A DNA stretch of 64,000 bases from positions 8,122,001 to 8,186,000 of the forward strand of contig CM057136.1 in assembly GCA_029964075.1 (NCBI GenBank), in the 5' to 3' direction. The notes below the pieces were generated by a model, which saw nothing but the letters and a program-made list of their open reading frames with translations, did not search any database and was not told the origin of the DNA. This DNA comes from Patiria pectinifera (Eukaryota > Echinodermata > Asteroidea > Valvatida > Asterinidae). The position numbers were made by a program, and so were the translations under genes. This document shows, piece by piece, positions 35,501 through 43,571 of this stretch; position 1 is the stretch's first letter, and every line of letters starts with the position of its first letter.

Positions 35501-38500
35501 GTCTGCACCCTATAGAGAAGCGAGGTTTTGAAAAATTTCTCCAAACCACTTGTACGGCACGAGGAAGGATGGATGACTCATATTTCATCAAACAATTGCG
35601 AGAAAAACGCCTCTGACTGCGATTTCTGGCCTGAAAACAAGCCCCCTGTTTGCGGCTACCTTACTGTAGGGCGCCCCCAACGGGCGTTAATTGAGTTTTT
35701 GCTCCTTCCGACCCCAAATTACCCCCCCCCCCCCTTGTTCGCTCGAAATTGCTGTGATCGGAGGACGGTCCATCGGCCCTATTCAGATTTTGGGCGCATT
35801 TGTTGCGGAACCGCCATTGGTGACCCCTTTTGAAACGCTGCCCCCCCCCCCCCAGGTTCCGCCCCCCCTGAAAAAAACCCACTCCGCAAACATTTTGACA
35901 ACAAACGGTGGAAGGCGCCATTTTGAAACTACAGGTAGCAGACCAGTAAATAAACTTCCATAGACCCCAATGGTAAATGCTCCCACTTCAAAAATTCGGG
36001 AAAAACACTCACAACTCTCCAAGGTGTTCGAGACACACATCAAATTAAAGCTTATTTCATCATCTTTCAATTTCTGTTCAATTTACGGGGGGTCAACTGA
36101 TGACTTTTAGGAGAAATTTCCATCTGAAGACGATCACCCCTGAAAATAGTCCTGAAGCCCATCGCCATTTTGAAAAACGATGCCTACACTCCATTGCAAA
36201 GTAGAGCGCTTTTAGGGTCCAAATTACATCAAAATTACACAGAACTGCAAGCTCCAAGTCCTGTGCACGGTTTCCATCTATATTTTTAACAAACCCTCAA
36301 GTTCATGGCCCACAGCATGCTCAAATACCAAAGATTTTGAGGGCATGCAAATCGTGATTTGGCCGGCGCAGGCAATTTCGGACCGATTTACTGGTCTGCA
36401 CCCTTATGAGGCGTCGGACCTATGGGGCGGAATAAATACATTGTATGCATCATAAGTCCGACGCCTGGCGTTGGACCTATGAGGCGTCGGACCTATGATA
36501 CGGCCCCGATGATTGAAGGATGTTGCTCTATTAAGGGGCGAACAGATCAAACCTTCACGCAAATTCAGTCTGTTTCCAGATTGATCATTAATTTGTGGTT
36601 TTTTTTTTTAATTTACTGTATCACTTAAAATCTGAGCTATTAGATAAAACACTGGTTGATTCCTATTCAATAGGCCTAATACAAACAAAAACAAAACGAT
36701 CATTAAAACTGCCTGATACGATAATGTTTTTGTGTGTACGAAGTATCAGTCTTGTTAGGGAAGTATGTGGGGACCCCCGTGCACCCCCAAGAACTAACTT
36801 TCCCCAATTTTTTTGGGTGCCTTTTAGGATCCTAAACCACATTTTGGATGTTAACAGGAAAAATATCCAATGTGAAGGAGATATCCAAGATGGCGGCCAA
36901 TGTGGCCGCCAAAAATGGTAAAATCTGGAAAAAAGGCATACATCAGGCCAATTATGTGATAAAAGCATAAATAAAATGGTTAGTGATATGTTTTAGAACC
37001 TTAACAACTCACTTCTGGTATCCTTTTTTGCTATTATGCTTCAAATTGAAGATGGCGGCCAATTTGGTTGCCAAAATGGCCGCCATTTTGGTTAAAAATG
37101 GAAAAAGTCACATATCAGCCTAATATTATGATAAAATCAAAAGTGAAATTGTTAGTAATACGTTTTTACCCTCACAAATTCTTTTTTGGTATCGCTCTTT
37201 TTCTATCATGCTTCAAATGCATGATGGCGGCTAAGATGGCGGCCAAAAGGGCCGCCAAAATGGGAACTAATGAAAGAAAAATCATATTTTAGCCAAATAG
37301 TCTGATAAAAGCATCAATAAAATTGTTAGTTATGTTTTTGACCCTCACAAATTCATATTTGGTATCCCATTTTTTGCTATCATGCTTCAAATTCAAGATG
37401 GCGGCCAGGAAGGCCGCAAAAATGGCCTCCAAAATCGGTCAGATGTGAGAAAAATGATATATATTAGCCAAATAATATGATAAATGCATACATTTAATTA
37501 TTAGATACATGCTCTTCACCCTTGCAAGTTCATTCAAGCATTCTTTCGTTTTGCTACCATGAACCAAATTCAAGATGGCTGCCAATATGGCTGCCCAAAA
37601 TGGTCAAATTTAAGAATAGCCATATATTGGCCATAGATGTGAATGATATGTATGAGCGAAAGATGAGATTACATGTATGTACTTGAGACTTCACTGCATA
37701 GCTGGATTTGTCTTACTTGCAAACATGTTCCAAATTCAAGATGGTGGTCTAAGTGACCGTAGTAAGGCCGGGCTTCCATCATCGGCCGGTTTAAGCACAG
37801 GCCAGCCAGTAGCTCGGCCGGTTAGTTTAATCCTCTTCAAACCGGCCCAGCAACCGGCCAGACTCTGGCTGCTGCACCCACGCACTATAAGTGATCTATT
37901 GTGTTCACGCCTGATGATTGCATGTGCATCATCTGGGACCCAACAATGAGGGCTATGTAATCCGCTTAATCCTCCACGGTCAACAAAAGGCCTGAAGCGC
38001 GTGACTGCTATAGAAATTAACTTGCCACTTTCATCGGGGGAGGACTTCCCGCTTCTTCTTTTGGTAAATTGTATAGAAATCATAGAAACCAAACTGTTAG
38101 GTATAGGCCTATGCGCTAAAACGAAATGTAATGAATAAATAAATGCCCGCCATCCATCTATGGAGTCTGGAAACTTGTTTACGCCATGTTGACACAATAT
38201 ACACTAATCCGCTTAGCACTCTTTGTTTAACTTTGGAGGCTGACAGGCTGCATACCAGTAGGTTGTTCGTTCAGTGACTGAGTGGCAAAATTACCGGGCG
38301 AGGATCATACCGGCCTCAAAGGGCCGGTACAGGGCAGCGCAGTGGAAGAGGTCAGATCATAGAGGTAGAATTAGATGTACCCATCCAGGAAATTAATAAG
38401 GCGGCCATATGGGCCGTCATATTTGCCGCCATATTGGCCGCCATTTTTAATTTGAAGCATGATAGCAAAAAGAGATACCAAAAATGAATTTGCGAGGGTA

Positions 38501-41500
38501 AAAACATAAAACTAACAATGTTATCGATGTTTTTATCACCTGTTATGGCTGATATATGACTTTCGTCGATTTTGTTTACCATTTTGGCGGCCATATTGGC
38601 CACCCTCCTGGCCATCATCATGAATTTGAAGCATGATAGCAAAACAGAGATACCAAAAATGAATTTGCGAGGGTAAAATACATATAACTAACAATTGTAT
38701 TTATGCTTGTATCACATTATTCGGCTGATATATGACTTAAAAAAAAATACCACTAAGGCGGCCATATTGGCCGCCATATTGGCCGCCATTTTGGCCGCTA
38801 TTTTAAATTTGAGATACCTGAAATGAATTTGAGAGGGTCAAAATCATGTTTTACAATTCTATTCATGATTTTATCATACTATTAGGCTGATATGTGACTT
38901 TTTTTCATTTTTACCAATATGGCGGCCATATTGGCCACCAAATTGGCCGCCATCTTGAATTTAAAGCATTAAAGCAAAAATGGATACCAGAAATGAGTTG
39001 TCGAGGGTCTAAAACATTTAACTAATCATTTTATTTATGCTTTTATCACATAATTTGGCTGATTATGCCTTTTCCCCCAGATTTTACCATTTTTGGCGGC
39101 CATATATGCCGCCATCTTGGATATCTCCTTCGAATCGAATGTTTTCCCCCGTTAACATCCAAAATGTGTTTTAGGACCCTAAAAGGCACCCCCCAAAATT
39201 GGTGAAATAGTTGGTGAAATAGTTCGGGGGGGGGGGGTGCACGGGCTTCCCCCATACATACTCAACTATGTTTTTCAAGTATATTATTCAAAGGTAATAT
39301 TATTGAAAGGAATTTGTATGAAGAATTTAATCTTAACAAAACTAAATAAATGTTTCTTTTATTCAGGTCTAACTACTCGCTGTTGGGATTTTTATCTGTC
39401 CAATGGGCACAGCTGGATACAGGTCGACCTCGGTGCCATGTACAGTGTTTCCGGTCTGATCACTAGAGGTTACCCGAGTTACTACTGGGTGCTTGAATAT
39501 CAAGTCTCATACAGCTTCGATGGGGATAATTGGCGTAATGTGACCGAGGCAGGCGGGAAAACCAAGACATCGCCTGAACAGGTGGAAGCCCCCAAGAAGG
39601 TATTTCACAGCTACGTTTTGTTTAACCTTTTCACGACCCTATTATGACCCCGAATTGACGTCATACTTAAGTGTGTTCGATTGCTTCCCCGCGCTCACTC
39701 GTGCAAGCGCGACAGCGTTTGATTGACCTCTCACGTGACTTCTCGTGCTTACTCGAGCCTTGCCAAATTAACTAGCTCGCCGAGCCGGTTACTTGGATAA
39801 GTATCCCGTAAGGCCATGCAACGTCCGGCGGGCGCCTCAGGCCGTGTCTGAAACGGGCTTCCACGGAGCAGAGAGCTACAAAATCTACGGAGTACGGCGA
39901 CGATTTATTGTCAGCGCGTCCCCGCGTATTTTCACTGGGCGTGGACGTGCTCTAGACAGTTAAAGGGACACTAGGTCCTGGAACAGCCCAATTGGGCTAC
40001 AAAACGCGCTTTGAACGAGATGATGTTAATCGGAAATAACATTTAAAAGTAGGATATAAACATCCACACAACTATCCTTTCAAAACTGGGCGTTTTTGTG
40101 TTATTCCTGTATTATGCGTGCGAGAACGAATTTCGGGGTCCACTTTTGCGACCCCATAAATTCGAGCTGTTTGGATGCTAGTTGTGATTTCATTCGTAAA
40201 GTGTTCGCCTTTGCGGACGTTGAAGAAACCATTTTTTCACCGATGGTGATTGGTCAGCGCTGTTCCCGAGACGCACAACTGTGAATATCGTACACGGAGA
40301 ACGACACGAAAAACGTATTTGTACTCCGTCATGTCCGATGTAACAAAGCGGCGTTTTTTCGTCTTTTCTCGGGAACTGTAAGACATTAGGTATGTTTCTT
40401 TTCAACCAGATGTTTGAAATAGGCTAAACAATCAAAAACATAAAATTTTCGGGGATTTCAGGACCTAGTGCCCCTTTCATTGTTTCGGATGCAGCCTGTG
40501 TCCCGTCAAAATTAAACTCTCCAGCCATGGGCGTCGCGGGGGCAAGGGGCGCACCCCGGAAAAGCAAAAAAACCCCAAATAAACAAACAAACAAACATAC
40601 CAAAAAAAAGGAAGGAAACAAAGAGAGAAAAACAAAGAAAAAGAGGCGAGAAGTCATATTGGTGGAAATTTAATGGGTTGGGGGTGGGCAAAATGTCCCT
40701 GCCCCCTTCTAAAACTGATAAATCGAGAATATGTTGAGAAATACAGGATTTGTTTGGGAAAATATGTTTTGTCCCCCTCTAAAAAAAATACTGGCGACGC
40801 CCATGTTTCCAGCTCTTGCACAAAACTTTACCCGAAACCGTTCGTTTATTTAGCTTCACTGCGCATGTCTGTCATCACGCAAGGAGCCAGGCGCGAGTAA
40901 GCTTGGGGAAGTAATCGAACGCACTCAATATGGCAGCGCGCTGTGCGAGCTTGAAAAGCGCTTTCCTATTGCCTAAACAAGTTGAATTTTCAGTGCTGAG
41001 GTAACAGTCGCGAAGTCTACGCAGAGAATCTGATTGATTGGTGATGAGTGTCAAAATAGTCAAAATTCGGACTCGATAAGACTACCCTGGAAAGACAAAG
41101 ACAAAATGGTTTCTGCCGGGTGTTTTTGTCTTAGTCTCGTGTCAGTTATGTCCCTGACGCATATTCCATACGAGGCTTTGCCTCGCCTAGTCTGAGTGTC
41201 ACCTGTTATCCACGGAGCCCATTCTCCTGTCTAACATCTGATATAGCTAAGCATGCGTGACGTCATTTCATTCCGAAATCAGAACTAAGATTGTGATTGG
41301 TAAATTTCGATGCCGCGTTTTTGTAATACAAGAACCTGTACAAAAATGCTTTCATCGTGGGCGTGATGTGTACGCACGCGGGAAGCTCGGATTACGCGCG
41401 TATAGAAGGCGCCTGCTGATTCGTCAGTTTCTTGAGGTCATACGCAGTCTTTCTTGTATTCGAGTCACAAAACATCGAGTCCAAGTCCGAGTCCGAGTCA

Positions 41501-42559
41501 CATTTCTCGAGTCCAAGTCCGAGTCCCGAGTCCTCCAGATCGAGTCCGAGTCCGAGTCACGAGTCACAAAGGTCGAGTCAAAGTCCGAGTCACGAGTCAC
41601 CTCAAAACATTGTATTGGAAAAACGTACATCTTAGGGAATTCAGAGATTCAGAGTGCATTCTGCACTTGATCTTCCATTGGCATTTCTCTTGAAGTTAAG
41701 ATAATCAAAATTGACAATTTTTGGAGTGGATGCCATCATGATCTACGTTTCAACTTGCATGTAACGTTACCGAAACGGGCAGATCAGCAGACTATTTATA
41801 TCGCGTTATCGCAATGCGACAGCAATACACGTGTGAACGACAGGACGTCTGACAAGAAAAGTCTGGTATCTTTACCTTATCAATCTTGCACCTATGCAGT
41901 ATTACGTGCAGACGGCGGGATACAAGTTTCGGTACATTGATTTCTTTTATCAATATATCGGTAACCGGCCACGGCCACGCACGCACCGCATCGAGCGCCC
42001 TGTACATGTATTGCACAGTAAAGAAAACGATCGACTTACGTATGTGCGCGTGTGCAGTGCAGTAATTTCCGTCGAGTCACAAGTCAGTTCGAGTCCAAGT
42101 CCGAGTCTGTAGCCCCGAGTCCGAGTCCGAGTCCGAGTCCGAGTCGTAAGTCAAAGTGACTCGAGTCCGAGTCCGAGGCATTAAAAATGTGACTCGAGTC
42201 GGACTCGAGTCCGAGTCCGAGTCACGAGTCATACATATATCTTTTGCATAATTAATCGCCGAATCTGTTTACGTATCATAGACATTGTTCGGCTTCGCCA
42301 GGGCTAGGGTCTGCCAAGTACGATAAAATCCCTAAATTCAATTTTGAAAATGTGGTTTTTTTTATCGTCGACTGGCTACATTTACAAATCTCCAATTAAT
42401 GTTTGTTTGAAGTTCGCAGGAAACACCGACGGGAGCTCCCATGTAACCACCCAGTTCCCGATGGCCGTGCGCACCCGATTCCTGCGAATTGAGCCCGTAC
42501 GGTGTAACAGAAATCGCTGCTGTCTTCAATTTGAAGTGCTGGGTTGCTCCAATATATAA
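8460..42559 (+). CDS. Secreted F5/8 type C (discoidin) protein, gene 2, complete, five exons
   Basis: Exons are 8460-8517, 21207-21344, 24600-24704, 39367-39599 and 42413-42559, joined in phases 1-1-1-0. The 681-nt coding sequence gives about 226 residues: a signal peptide (hydrophobic YLALATLLAAAYG), the two-cysteine N-terminal segment and a single F5/8C domain closing in LGC. All splice borders are GT/AG and no frame is broken, so the gene looks functional. Introns 1 (12.7 kb) and 3 (14.7 kb) are expanded by nested transposons, against 3.4 kb and 2.9 kb in gene 3. Gene 2 is also the most divergent in sequence: exon 4 begins Gly-Leu-Thr-Thr-Arg-Cys instead of Asp-Asp-Ser-Ser-Cys, and exon 5 has one extra codon. 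Role inferred: secreted lectin-like binder. Confidence 0.82.
9056..9435. mobile_element. Harbinger-like non-autonomous element, copy 1 of a tandem pair
   Basis: TIRs GGCCAAAAAA...GTCTCCGG and its complement are flanked by TAA at 9053-9055 and 9436-9438. A 3-bp TWA duplication with GG-starting ends fits the PIF/Harbinger superfamily. No transposase. The single gene 4 copy is 63144-63515; gene 3 has none at this place. Confidence 0.75.
9439..9803. mobile_element. Harbinger-like non-autonomous element, copy 2 of a tandem pair
   Basis: It begins immediately after the TAA that ends copy 1 and is itself followed by TAA (9804-9806), so the two copies share one target duplication. Its left TIR reads GGCCCCAAAAAAGTCTCCGG, and it carries the same interior as 63144-63515. 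Confidence 0.75.
11404..11679. mobile_element. Short TIR element (GGGCGTCGC ends) inside the triplicated unit
   Basis: The segment runs from ATGGTCGTCGCCAGG to CGACGCCCATG and is repeated in units 2 and 3 (near 14400-14690 and 17405-17695). A relative in the opposite orientation at 40526-40805 has cleaner ends, CATGGGCGTCGC at both. The interior is T-, C- and G-rich and has no coding potential. Confidence 0.55.
11759..12016 (+). other. Possible captured exon, repeated three times
   Basis: A reading frame of 85 codons follows a splice-acceptor-like TTGTTCTACAG and recurs at 14767-15024 and 17775-18032. Units 1 and 2 encode the same peptide; unit 3 differs around the centre (CISDMVLG against CIKYMVKR). 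I recognise no domain. It may be an exon carried by the element or a chance frame; its preservation may simply reflect recent copying. Confidence 0.25.
18599..20116. mobile_element. Near-complete palindromic foldback element nested in the 10.3-kb element
   Basis: The two arms, about 650-760 bp each, are reverse complements from GGGTCATTCCATGTCAGACC inward, meeting near 19360 around G- and C-runs. Flanking AGTA at both sides suggests a 4-bp target duplication. It interrupts the right arm of the host element and encodes no transposase. Confidence 0.8.
21207..21344 (+). CDS. Gene 2 exon 2: N-terminal cysteine segment
   Basis: Acceptor TTTACCTAG and donor GTATAT; 138 nt, phase 1 to 1. It encodes the same segment as gene 1 exon 2, with Asn for the first Asp, Phe for a Tyr, Leu for Pro before Arg-Glu-Ala-Tyr and Asn for His after the second cysteine. 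Both cysteines and PGERW are kept. Confidence 0.84.
21411..22117. repeat. Degenerate GACT array, intron 2 of gene 2
   Basis: Same 4-nt periodic repeat and same position as in genes 1 and 3. The strand sense flips to the complement over about 21867-22012 and then back. No coding content. Confidence 0.9.
22153..22297. repeat. About 145-bp hairpin repeat (GTGGGGTGATG type), copy 1
   Basis: It shares CAGAA..GAATTGTGGGGTG at the left and CCCCACAAGTGGGGTATGG at the right with 56612-56746, and contains GTGGGGTGATG opposite CATCACCCCAC. Small non-autonomous repeat of unknown class. Confidence 0.65.
22340..23820. mobile_element. Element with GGTWAGACGCGTGATA ends, intron 2 of gene 2
   Basis: Left GGTTAGACGCGTGATA and right TATCACGCGTCTTACC are inverted. 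Internal stretches 22545-22620 and 23490-23720 are reverse complements of 51895-51965 and 51640-51860 in gene 3 intron 1, so a related element also lies at about 51241-52340. No transposase is seen. An outer inverted pair (GGATCCTACACACAAGG near 22125 and its complement near 24360) suggests it sits inside a further repeat. Confidence 0.55.
22626..22742. repeat. Long hairpin with a GAAGCCGAGG-type loop
   Basis: Arms of about 48 bp (AACACTATGTTTAA...GATAATTACCC and complement) are near-perfect around a short loop containing AAGCCGAGG. The same loop motif is at the centre of the 54306-54471 palindrome although the stems are unrelated. Confidence 0.75.
23834..24356. mobile_element. AGGGGCACTAGGTCCTG-type TIR element, copy 1
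   Basis: About 520 bp, related along its whole length to 39964-40476. Ends are AGGGACAC..CGTCCTG and CAGGAGCCAGTGCCCCT followed by TTAA. TTAA next to an AGGG end suggests a TTAA-targeting superfamily such as Kolobok or piggyBac, though the left flank reads TGAC. No transposase. Confidence 0.6.
24600..24704 (+). CDS. Gene 2 exon 3: start of F5/8C domain
   Basis: Acceptor CATTGTCAG and donor GTATGA; 105 nt, phase 1 to 1. It encodes CCNGKPLGMKDRSIPDSSIT, then Ala-Leu-Arg-Tyr-Ser-Lys-Trp-Ser-Thr-His-Tyr-Ala-Arg-Leu. The variable stretch before Ala-Arg-Leu is one codon shorter than in gene 1 and two shorter than in gene 3. Confidence 0.84.
24740..25307. mobile_element. hAT-like element with a GAGTAC hexamer body
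   Basis: Begins CAGTGTTGTAGTCGAGTAC and ends with its imperfect complement (ACTTCAACAATG). Perfect 8-bp duplications AGTTAAAC flank it (24732-24739, 25308-25315), the hallmark of hAT transposition. Most of the 568 bp is degenerate GAGTAC/CGAGTA repeats; no transposase. Confidence 0.85.
25463..25755. mobile_element. Palindromic MITE, CACTGAAAAATTG ends, copy 1
   Basis: About 290 bp, almost entirely self-complementary around a TGAAGTCATACAAG-type centre, with ends CACTGAAAAATTGTCTGGG and a truncated complement. It interrupts the left TIR of the 9.1-kb interval: sequence either side rejoins to match the intact right TIR. Its relative is 58633-58918. Confidence 0.82.
26050..26490 (+). pseudogene. 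CR1/L2-like reverse transcriptase fragment (palm)
   Basis: With small frame corrections the stretch reads VFIDLTKA, INWFKSYLSERSQSV, GVPQGSLLGPLLFII and MYADDSTQ, which are RT motifs of CR1-group non-LTR retrotransposons, YADD being catalytic. Stops and shifts make it dead. The element appears to continue at 27780-28010 after the insertion at 26553-27758. Confidence 0.75.
26553..27758. mobile_element. TIR element, AGCAAGGACCCAAGGAGTT ends, splitting the CR1-like copy
   Basis: About 1.2 kb with inverted ends AGCAAGGACCCAAGGAGTT (left 26560-26578, right 27730-27750). The interior contains a palindromic MITE (27305-27692) and no open frame of note. Confidence 0.6.
27305..27692 (-). mobile_element. 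Palindromic MITE, AATAAGCCATTTGCGAGT ends, copy 1
   Basis: About 388 bp with ends AATAAGCCATTTGCGAG and CTCGCAAATGGCGTATT. It contains inverted GATTCGGGGCAAGC blocks around the middle. 50527-50914 is the same element in the opposite orientation. Confidence 0.8.
27780..28010 (+). pseudogene. CR1/L2-like fragment, region C-terminal to the RT
   Basis: In shifting frames the sequence resembles LKRAARIILK, LTPSVDIF and LGWMSF-like residues, typical of the stretch after the RT thumb in L2/CR1 elements. It probably belongs to the same copy as 26050-26490. Confidence 0.5.
28500..30861 (+). pseudogene. APE-type non-LTR retrotransposon, degraded and 3' truncated
   Basis: The endonuclease region starts near 29400 with WNVRTMT, DIAALQETRLLGSGTL, and after a frameshift near 29727 DGPVNLVSAYAPTLYSSQG and LLLLGDFNARVGADRDSWP, the last carrying catalytic Asp and Asn of the exonuclease III-like fold. 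Further shifts lead to KHWHQLDH and, near 30612-30860, ELRKAIDNLPTGKAPGLDG, DCNNYKGISLLN of the RT fingers. At least three frameshifts and an internal TGA make it inactive. A GC-richer leader precedes it. It is cut off by the LTR at 30862. Confidence 0.75.
30862..31294 (-). repeat. 3' LTR of the gypsy-like element
   Basis: Matches 33402-33832 with scattered substitutions, so the element is not very recent. The minus strand starts TGTGGCGCAAATTACTATAG, next to the polypurine tract. Confidence 0.75.
31658..31948 (-). CDS. Acidic ORF downstream of the zinc-finger ORF, gypsy-like element
   Basis: A 96-codon frame overlapping the end of 31939-32580 in a different frame. It is rich in Glu, Ala and Gln with no recognised domain. 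It may be the C-terminal part of the zinc-finger protein displaced by a frameshift, or a separate small ORF. Confidence 0.4.
   Translation of the reverse strand: MLLMAQQDDAESSEAEAEVLPQQEPAEAAPNNGGAAHIREDLRPIHVTSLEEVLRGRVTQVKEVSSTIEYKEGVQVREQRLARVCDVQFDQDFPKK
31939..32580 (-). CDS. C2H2 zinc-finger ORF of the gypsy-like element
   Basis: 213 codons from ATG, beginning 78 nt after the integrase frame ends. Near the N-terminus is a regular C2H2 finger (FQCEEC, 12 residues, then HRQVGH). A second finger-like unit follows (WCVRC), with Asn where the first zinc-binding His is expected (LRRNYRQNH), so it is probably broken. The rest is charged and low-complexity. Ty3/gypsy pol normally ends with integrase, so an extra 3' ORF with DNA-binding-type fingers is notable; function unknown. 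Confidence 0.65.
   Translation of the reverse strand: MKEQEKKKFQCEECSLTFQHRTSLARHRQVGHGLSQIFAWCVRCPFKSMRKDNLRRNYRQNHEAHIHEVDLLPLETERERAQRRRSEEGEKAVKETGRMVVKRPEGRKVKDLGDAETWAEALRILHQDDDVDEQPRGEKQPTQCEPEAQEEPPAKWKSAERSTVTKGGPLDLSIAGPEVSEGLSLSPASMSLLEEDLPAPVRKPLGGKPRGCF
32659..33411 (-). pseudogene. Integrase C-terminal region (gypsy-like), one in-frame stop
   Basis: The frame reads AREQTKTSARRQKMSYDRRV, then GDFVWLYNHARKKGAS, a TAA stop at 33079-33081, then RWEGPYLIIRKLSDVNYRV and HFDRLKPYQG in the same frame. WEGPY and the following strands are the C-terminal (GPY/F-like) module of Ty3/gypsy integrases. The catalytic core and everything upstream are missing, so it is inactive. Confidence 0.8.
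33402..33832 (-). repeat. 5' LTR of the gypsy-like element
   Basis: Direct repeat of 30862-31294. On the element strand it ends inside the open integrase frame, which locates the internal deletion junction at about 33402. Confidence 0.75.
33838..34210 (+). pseudogene. Probable CR1-like 3' tail with a tandem duplication
   Basis: The first bases read ITRNVQIPHVN, weakly like the end of a CR1/L2 ORF2. It continues into a T-rich tail in which about 100 bp starting TCATGCAGTA is repeated twice (33950-34047 and 34048-34140), then a GGGCCCCAATGGAACCAG block. It may be the 3' end of the copy at 26050. Confidence 0.4.
34814..36507. mobile_element. hAT-like element with a GTCCGACGCCTCATAA repeat body
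   Basis: Begins GGGGTCCGCTCATACG and ends GTATGATACGGCCCC-like, between GATGACTG (34806-34813) and GATGATTG (36508-36515), a 7/8 match. Its body is a 16-nt repeat (GTCCGACGCCTCATAA variants), direct at the left and inverted at the right. It is split by the 35041-36402 insertion. A 97-bp relative lies at 55621-55717. Confidence 0.72.
35041..36402. mobile_element. Paired 469-bp direct repeats with a 424-bp spacer (TRIM-like or paired MITE)
   Basis: 35041-35509 and 35934-36402 appear to differ at about three positions. Each repeat starts GGTAGCAGACCAGTAAAT and ends ATTTACTGGTCTGCACC. The whole is flanked by a perfect CTTAT duplication (35036-35040, 36403-36407). Long direct terminal repeats with a 5-bp duplication resemble a small LTR element, but the ends are GGT...ACC, not TG...CA, and I see no primer-binding site or purine tract. 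The spacer has C-runs and no gene. Confidence 0.75.
36762..39257. mobile_element. 2.5-kb foldback element built of about 170-bp repeats with a YY1-like motif
   Basis: The termini AGTATGTGGGGACC...GTGCACCCCC and the complement of GGGTGCACGGGCTTCCCCCAT face each other. The left arm (36880-37750) has six units spaced 161-176 bp, each with AAGATGGCGGCC or a variant, then a CATATATCAGCC-like and a TTGCTATCATGCTTCAAATTC-like block. The right arm (38400-39130) carries the same units inverted. AAGATGGCGGC matches the known YY1 consensus. The centre (37760-38390) is unrelated and non-coding. Confidence 0.75.
39367..39599 (+). CDS. Gene 2 exon 4: F5/8C core
   Basis: Acceptor TTTTATTCAG and donor GTATTTCAC; 233 nt, entering in phase 1 and leaving in phase 0. 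It keeps WIQVDLGAMYSVSGLITRG, YSFDGDNW and the NVT sequon. It starts Gly-Leu-Thr-Thr-Arg-Cys-Trp-Asp, one residue longer than the paralogues. Confidence 0.87.
39964..40476. mobile_element. AGGGGCACTAGGTCCTG-type TIR element, copy 2
   Basis: The left end, after TTAA, reads AGGGACACTAGGTCCTGG; the right end is CAGGACCTAGTGCCCCT followed by TTCA. It is collinear with 23834-24356. TTAA on one side supports a TTAA-targeting element. No transposase. Confidence 0.68.
40526..40805. mobile_element. Short TIR element, CATGGGCGTCGC ends
   Basis: 280 bp bounded by CATGGGCGTCGC and GGCGACGCCCATG. The interior is A-rich (CAAA repeats) in one half and G-rich in the other. It is the inverted relative of 11404-11679 and its copies. 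Confidence 0.7.
41445..42227. mobile_element. hAT-like element with a GAGTCC hexamer body
   Basis: Flanked by GTCATACG (41437-41444) and GTCATACA (42228-42235), a 7/8 match. Two GAGTCC arrays (41458-41610 and 42068-42227) surround a non-repetitive core. The left end CAGTCTTTCTTGTATTCGAG is hAT-like; the right terminus is degenerate. Confidence 0.6.
42413..42559 (+). CDS. Gene 2 exon 5: end of F5/8C domain and stop
   Basis: Starts after TTTGTTTGAAG in phase 0 with Phe-Ala-Gly-Asn-Thr-Asp-Gly; 147 nt. It ends Leu-Gly-Cys-Ser-Asn-Ile then TAA, with one residue more than the paralogues in the Arg-Cys-Asn-Arg-Asn-Arg-Cys-Cys stretch. The downstream AG decoy is present here too. Confidence 0.85.
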   Translation, partial: FAGNTDGSSHVTTQFPMAVRTRFLRIEPVRCNRNRCCLQFEVLGCSNI

Positions 42560-42584
42560 ATTCATGCAGAGGAAAATGAGCCAT

Positions 42585-42947
42585 TTGGGCGATTCACAAT
42601 GCAGTGCGCCACCAAGAGTTTGCCATGGAGAGCCCATTTTTCAAGTTTACGGTCGACAAAACATGGCCCATGTGAATGAGTGTCAGTAGACAACTTGAGC
42701 TAAGTTGTTATATATTTGGTCATAGTGTTCTGCCGCCTTACAAAAACCCCCCCACCATATTCATCGAAAGAAAAGAAATGAGCAAACATTATACTCGAAT
42801 CATACGCTTATGAAACTACTGACCGCCACAAAGGAACACTTTCAAATGTCCCGCGCTGCGAATTTGTAGACCTCCCATAATGCACTGGGAAAAATTAAAT
42901 CTTCGTGGCCAACTCTTGGTGGCGCACTGCATAGTGAATCGCCCGAA
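42585..42947. mobile_element. MITE just downstream of the gene 2 stop codon
   Basis: Inverted ends of about 44 bp, from TTGGGCGATTCACAATGCAG to GGCAAACTC-like sequence on the left and the complement on the right. It starts 25 bp after the stop, so it lies in the 3' UTR. Sequence after it resumes homology with the 3' flank of gene 1 (GGGGACACAGCT). Confidence 0.75.
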
Positions 42948-43571
42948 TCGAAAGCATCTTTCATTTCTCGTACTCAAGGGGACACAGCTAGTCTTTAAAA
43001 GTTTGGGTGTTGTCGCCATCATGTACAAGTATTGCGGTAGTCATTGATGGGAAACTTTAATACTCTTAGATCATTTGAAAAAAAAAAATAGTCCGGGTTG
43101 CGCGATTATTTGTGTAACGTATGCTTCTTCAAATTCTAGTATTCGTCACAAAATAAAATATCAAAATTTTTCATGTGTATGTCATTATTAATAGATGTAC
43201 AACATGTACATGAATATTTTAGAGCCTAATATAAATTACAAATTCGAGTACTCTTATTTATTTTAACAAAGTTGCACATTGCACTTGAGTATTTAATTAA
43301 ATGCAGCATAATGAGTAGTTTTCGTTTTACCTAACATTCCTTCTTTACATATTAAGTAACAAAATATATTTAAGATTTATCAGCAATTTAGAGAGTATGG
43401 GCAAAGAATATTAAAGCATTAAGCACGTAGAGATATCTGATTACAGACGATCGTTTTTAGTAAACGGTGAATATCATGCACGCCTCTCTCTTGGTCAATG
43501 GCCTTTTCCCGAAAATCGCCATCTTGGATACATTTTGGAAGTCACCTGATGTCTTCTGGTGGCCATTGTAC

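Noticed and set aside
37736-38197. 153-codon minus-strand frame in the centre of the YY1-motif foldback
   Set aside because: No recognisable domain, and its frame extends into repeat sequence; probably chance.
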